From Candidatus Dormiibacterota bacterium (GTDB taxonomy: Bacteria > Chloroflexota > Dormibacteria > Dormibacterales > Dormibacteraceae), in assembly GCA_003151665.1 (NCBI GenBank), contig PLYD01000158.1, positions 1-22,058 on the forward strand: a stretch of 22,058 bases of DNA, given 5' to 3'. Below the pieces are notes generated by a model. That model searched no databases. It was given only the letters and a program-made list of their open reading frames with translations, and was not told the DNA's origin. The translations under genes and the position numbers were made by a program. This document shows positions 21,517-22,058 of this stretch, in pieces. Within the stretch, counting starts at the first letter, position 1. Each line of letters starts with the position of its first letter.

Positions 21517-22058
21517 GCCGGTACCGGCTCCGATTGAAGCAGCGGTTCCGATATCGCGATCGCAGGGATTGGCTGCCCGTTGTAATGACGGATCGACTTG
21601 ACTCGCTCGACGAGCGCCGCCGGAAGGTCGAGGCGGATGAGGTCGAAGACCTGGCCGTCTCGATTCTGTTCGACCACGTAAACGCGCTCGTGCCTTGCGA
21701 CGAACTCGCCCACCTCCGCCGACAGCGGCAGCGCCCGGACGCGTAGGTAGTCGACGGGCCGCCCCGCGGCTGCCAGCGCTTCGCGCGCCTCGGGCACCGC
21801 GGCGTGCGTCGAGCCGAACGCGATCAAGCCCACGCTCGATCCGGAGGTCTCGTCGACGATGGGCGCCGGCAGCACCGCACGAGCCGTCTCGAGCTTGCGC
21901 GACAGGCGATCCATGTTGCGCGCGTAAGCGTCGGCGTTCTCCGTATAGCGCGCCGACTCGTCATGGCCCGAACCTCGCGTGAAGAAACCTGCAGAGGGGT
22001 GGTCGGTGCCGGGCAGCGTTCGATACGTCACCCCATCGCCGTCGACGTCCTTGTAACG
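21513..22058 (-). CDS. korA: 2-oxoacid:ferredoxin oxidoreductase, alpha subunit, C-terminal part (5' end outside window)
   Basis: The reading frame enters from the right edge and ends in TGA at 21513-21515. Its C-terminal 181 residues match KorA: Tyr-Lys-Asp-Val-Asp-Gly-Asp-Gly-Val, Arg-Thr-Leu-Pro-Gly-Thr-Asp-His-Pro, Gly-Phe-Phe-Thr-Arg-Gly-Ser-Gly-His-Asp-Glu, a Gly-Ser-Thr-His domain II turn and Val-Glu-Gln-Asn-Arg-Asp-Gly-Gln. The GTG at 22031 is internal, not a start, because the conserved sequence continues upstream. The N-terminal part, which usually carries the gamma-type domain, is not visible. It is coupled to the beta gene through ATGA. Confidence 0.9.
   Translation of the reverse strand, partial: RYKDVDGDGVTYRTLPGTDHPSAGFFTRGSGHDESARYTENADAYARNMDRLSRKLETARAVLPAPIVDETSGSSVGLIAFGSTHAAVPEAREALAAAGRPVDYLRVRALPLSAEVGEFVARHERVYVVEQNRDGQVFDLIRLDLPAALVERVKSIRHYNGQPIPAIAISEPLLQSEPVPA

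Noticed and set aside
1..22058. CRISPR array, transposase or prophage genes
   Set aside because: No regularly spaced repeats, transposase motifs or phage structural genes are present.

Overview
The window is 22 kb of a GC-rich bacterial chromosome (both ends cut genes). It has tightly packed genes, frequent GTG/TTG starts, several starts without a clear Shine-Dalgarno site, and a DUF5808 protein, a family I associate with Actinobacteria and relatives. Together these suggest a Terrabacteria-type lineage such as Actinobacteriota, Chloroflexota or Ca. Dormibacterota. I cannot place it further without a search.

Layout. 1-434: start of an MFS transporter on the minus strand. 501-6549: a plus-strand cluster of a DUF1232 membrane protein, ribosomal protein L9 (rplI), replicative helicase DnaB and adenylosuccinate synthetase (purA). 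DnaB is interrupted by two full-length inteins, each with a LAGLIDADG endonuclease region. One splits the Walker A loop and the other sits just before the conserved SIEQD segment. 6569-8329: an ECF-type sigma factor with a good candidate ECF promoter directly in front of it, followed without a gap by a single-pass membrane protein with a propeller-like exterior, a likely sigma regulator. 8456-10836: a lone RnfD/NqrB-like membrane protein divergent from a membrane-tethered BNR/Ycf48-like propeller. 10857-13468: a RidA-like protein overlapping an Aur1-like PAP2 membrane protein, convergent with a membrane-anchored YvcK/CofD-like protein.

13535-14220: a small DUF5808 membrane protein, a 236-nt non-coding stretch with inverted and direct repeats, and tRNA-Gln(CTG). 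14330-15480: a SnoaL/NTF2-fold protein translationally coupled to a two-domain VOC (CatE-like) dioxygenase. 15461-15913: a stand-alone ChrB C-terminal-domain protein, divergent from a soluble histidine kinase that is followed after 1 nt by an HhH-GPD DNA glycosylase (16002-18063). 18076-22058, minus strand, transcribed right to left: 2-oxoacid:ferredoxin oxidoreductase alpha (partial) and beta, a second HhH-GPD glycosylase, and an M3 oligoendopeptidase.

Most genes look like ordinary chromosomal housekeeping, arranged as small operons with 1-4 nt couplings and convergent pairs overlapping at their stops. The most remarkable element is the doubly intein-split dnaB. Hand counts show codon third-position GC falling in the extein segments next to the inteins, as expected if flanking host sequence arrived with them. 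Other points of interest are the sigma/propeller pair, the orphan RnfD-like protein, the repeat-rich non-coding segment before the tRNA, and a glycosylase whose conserved N-terminus appears to begin at a CTG overlapping the previous stop.
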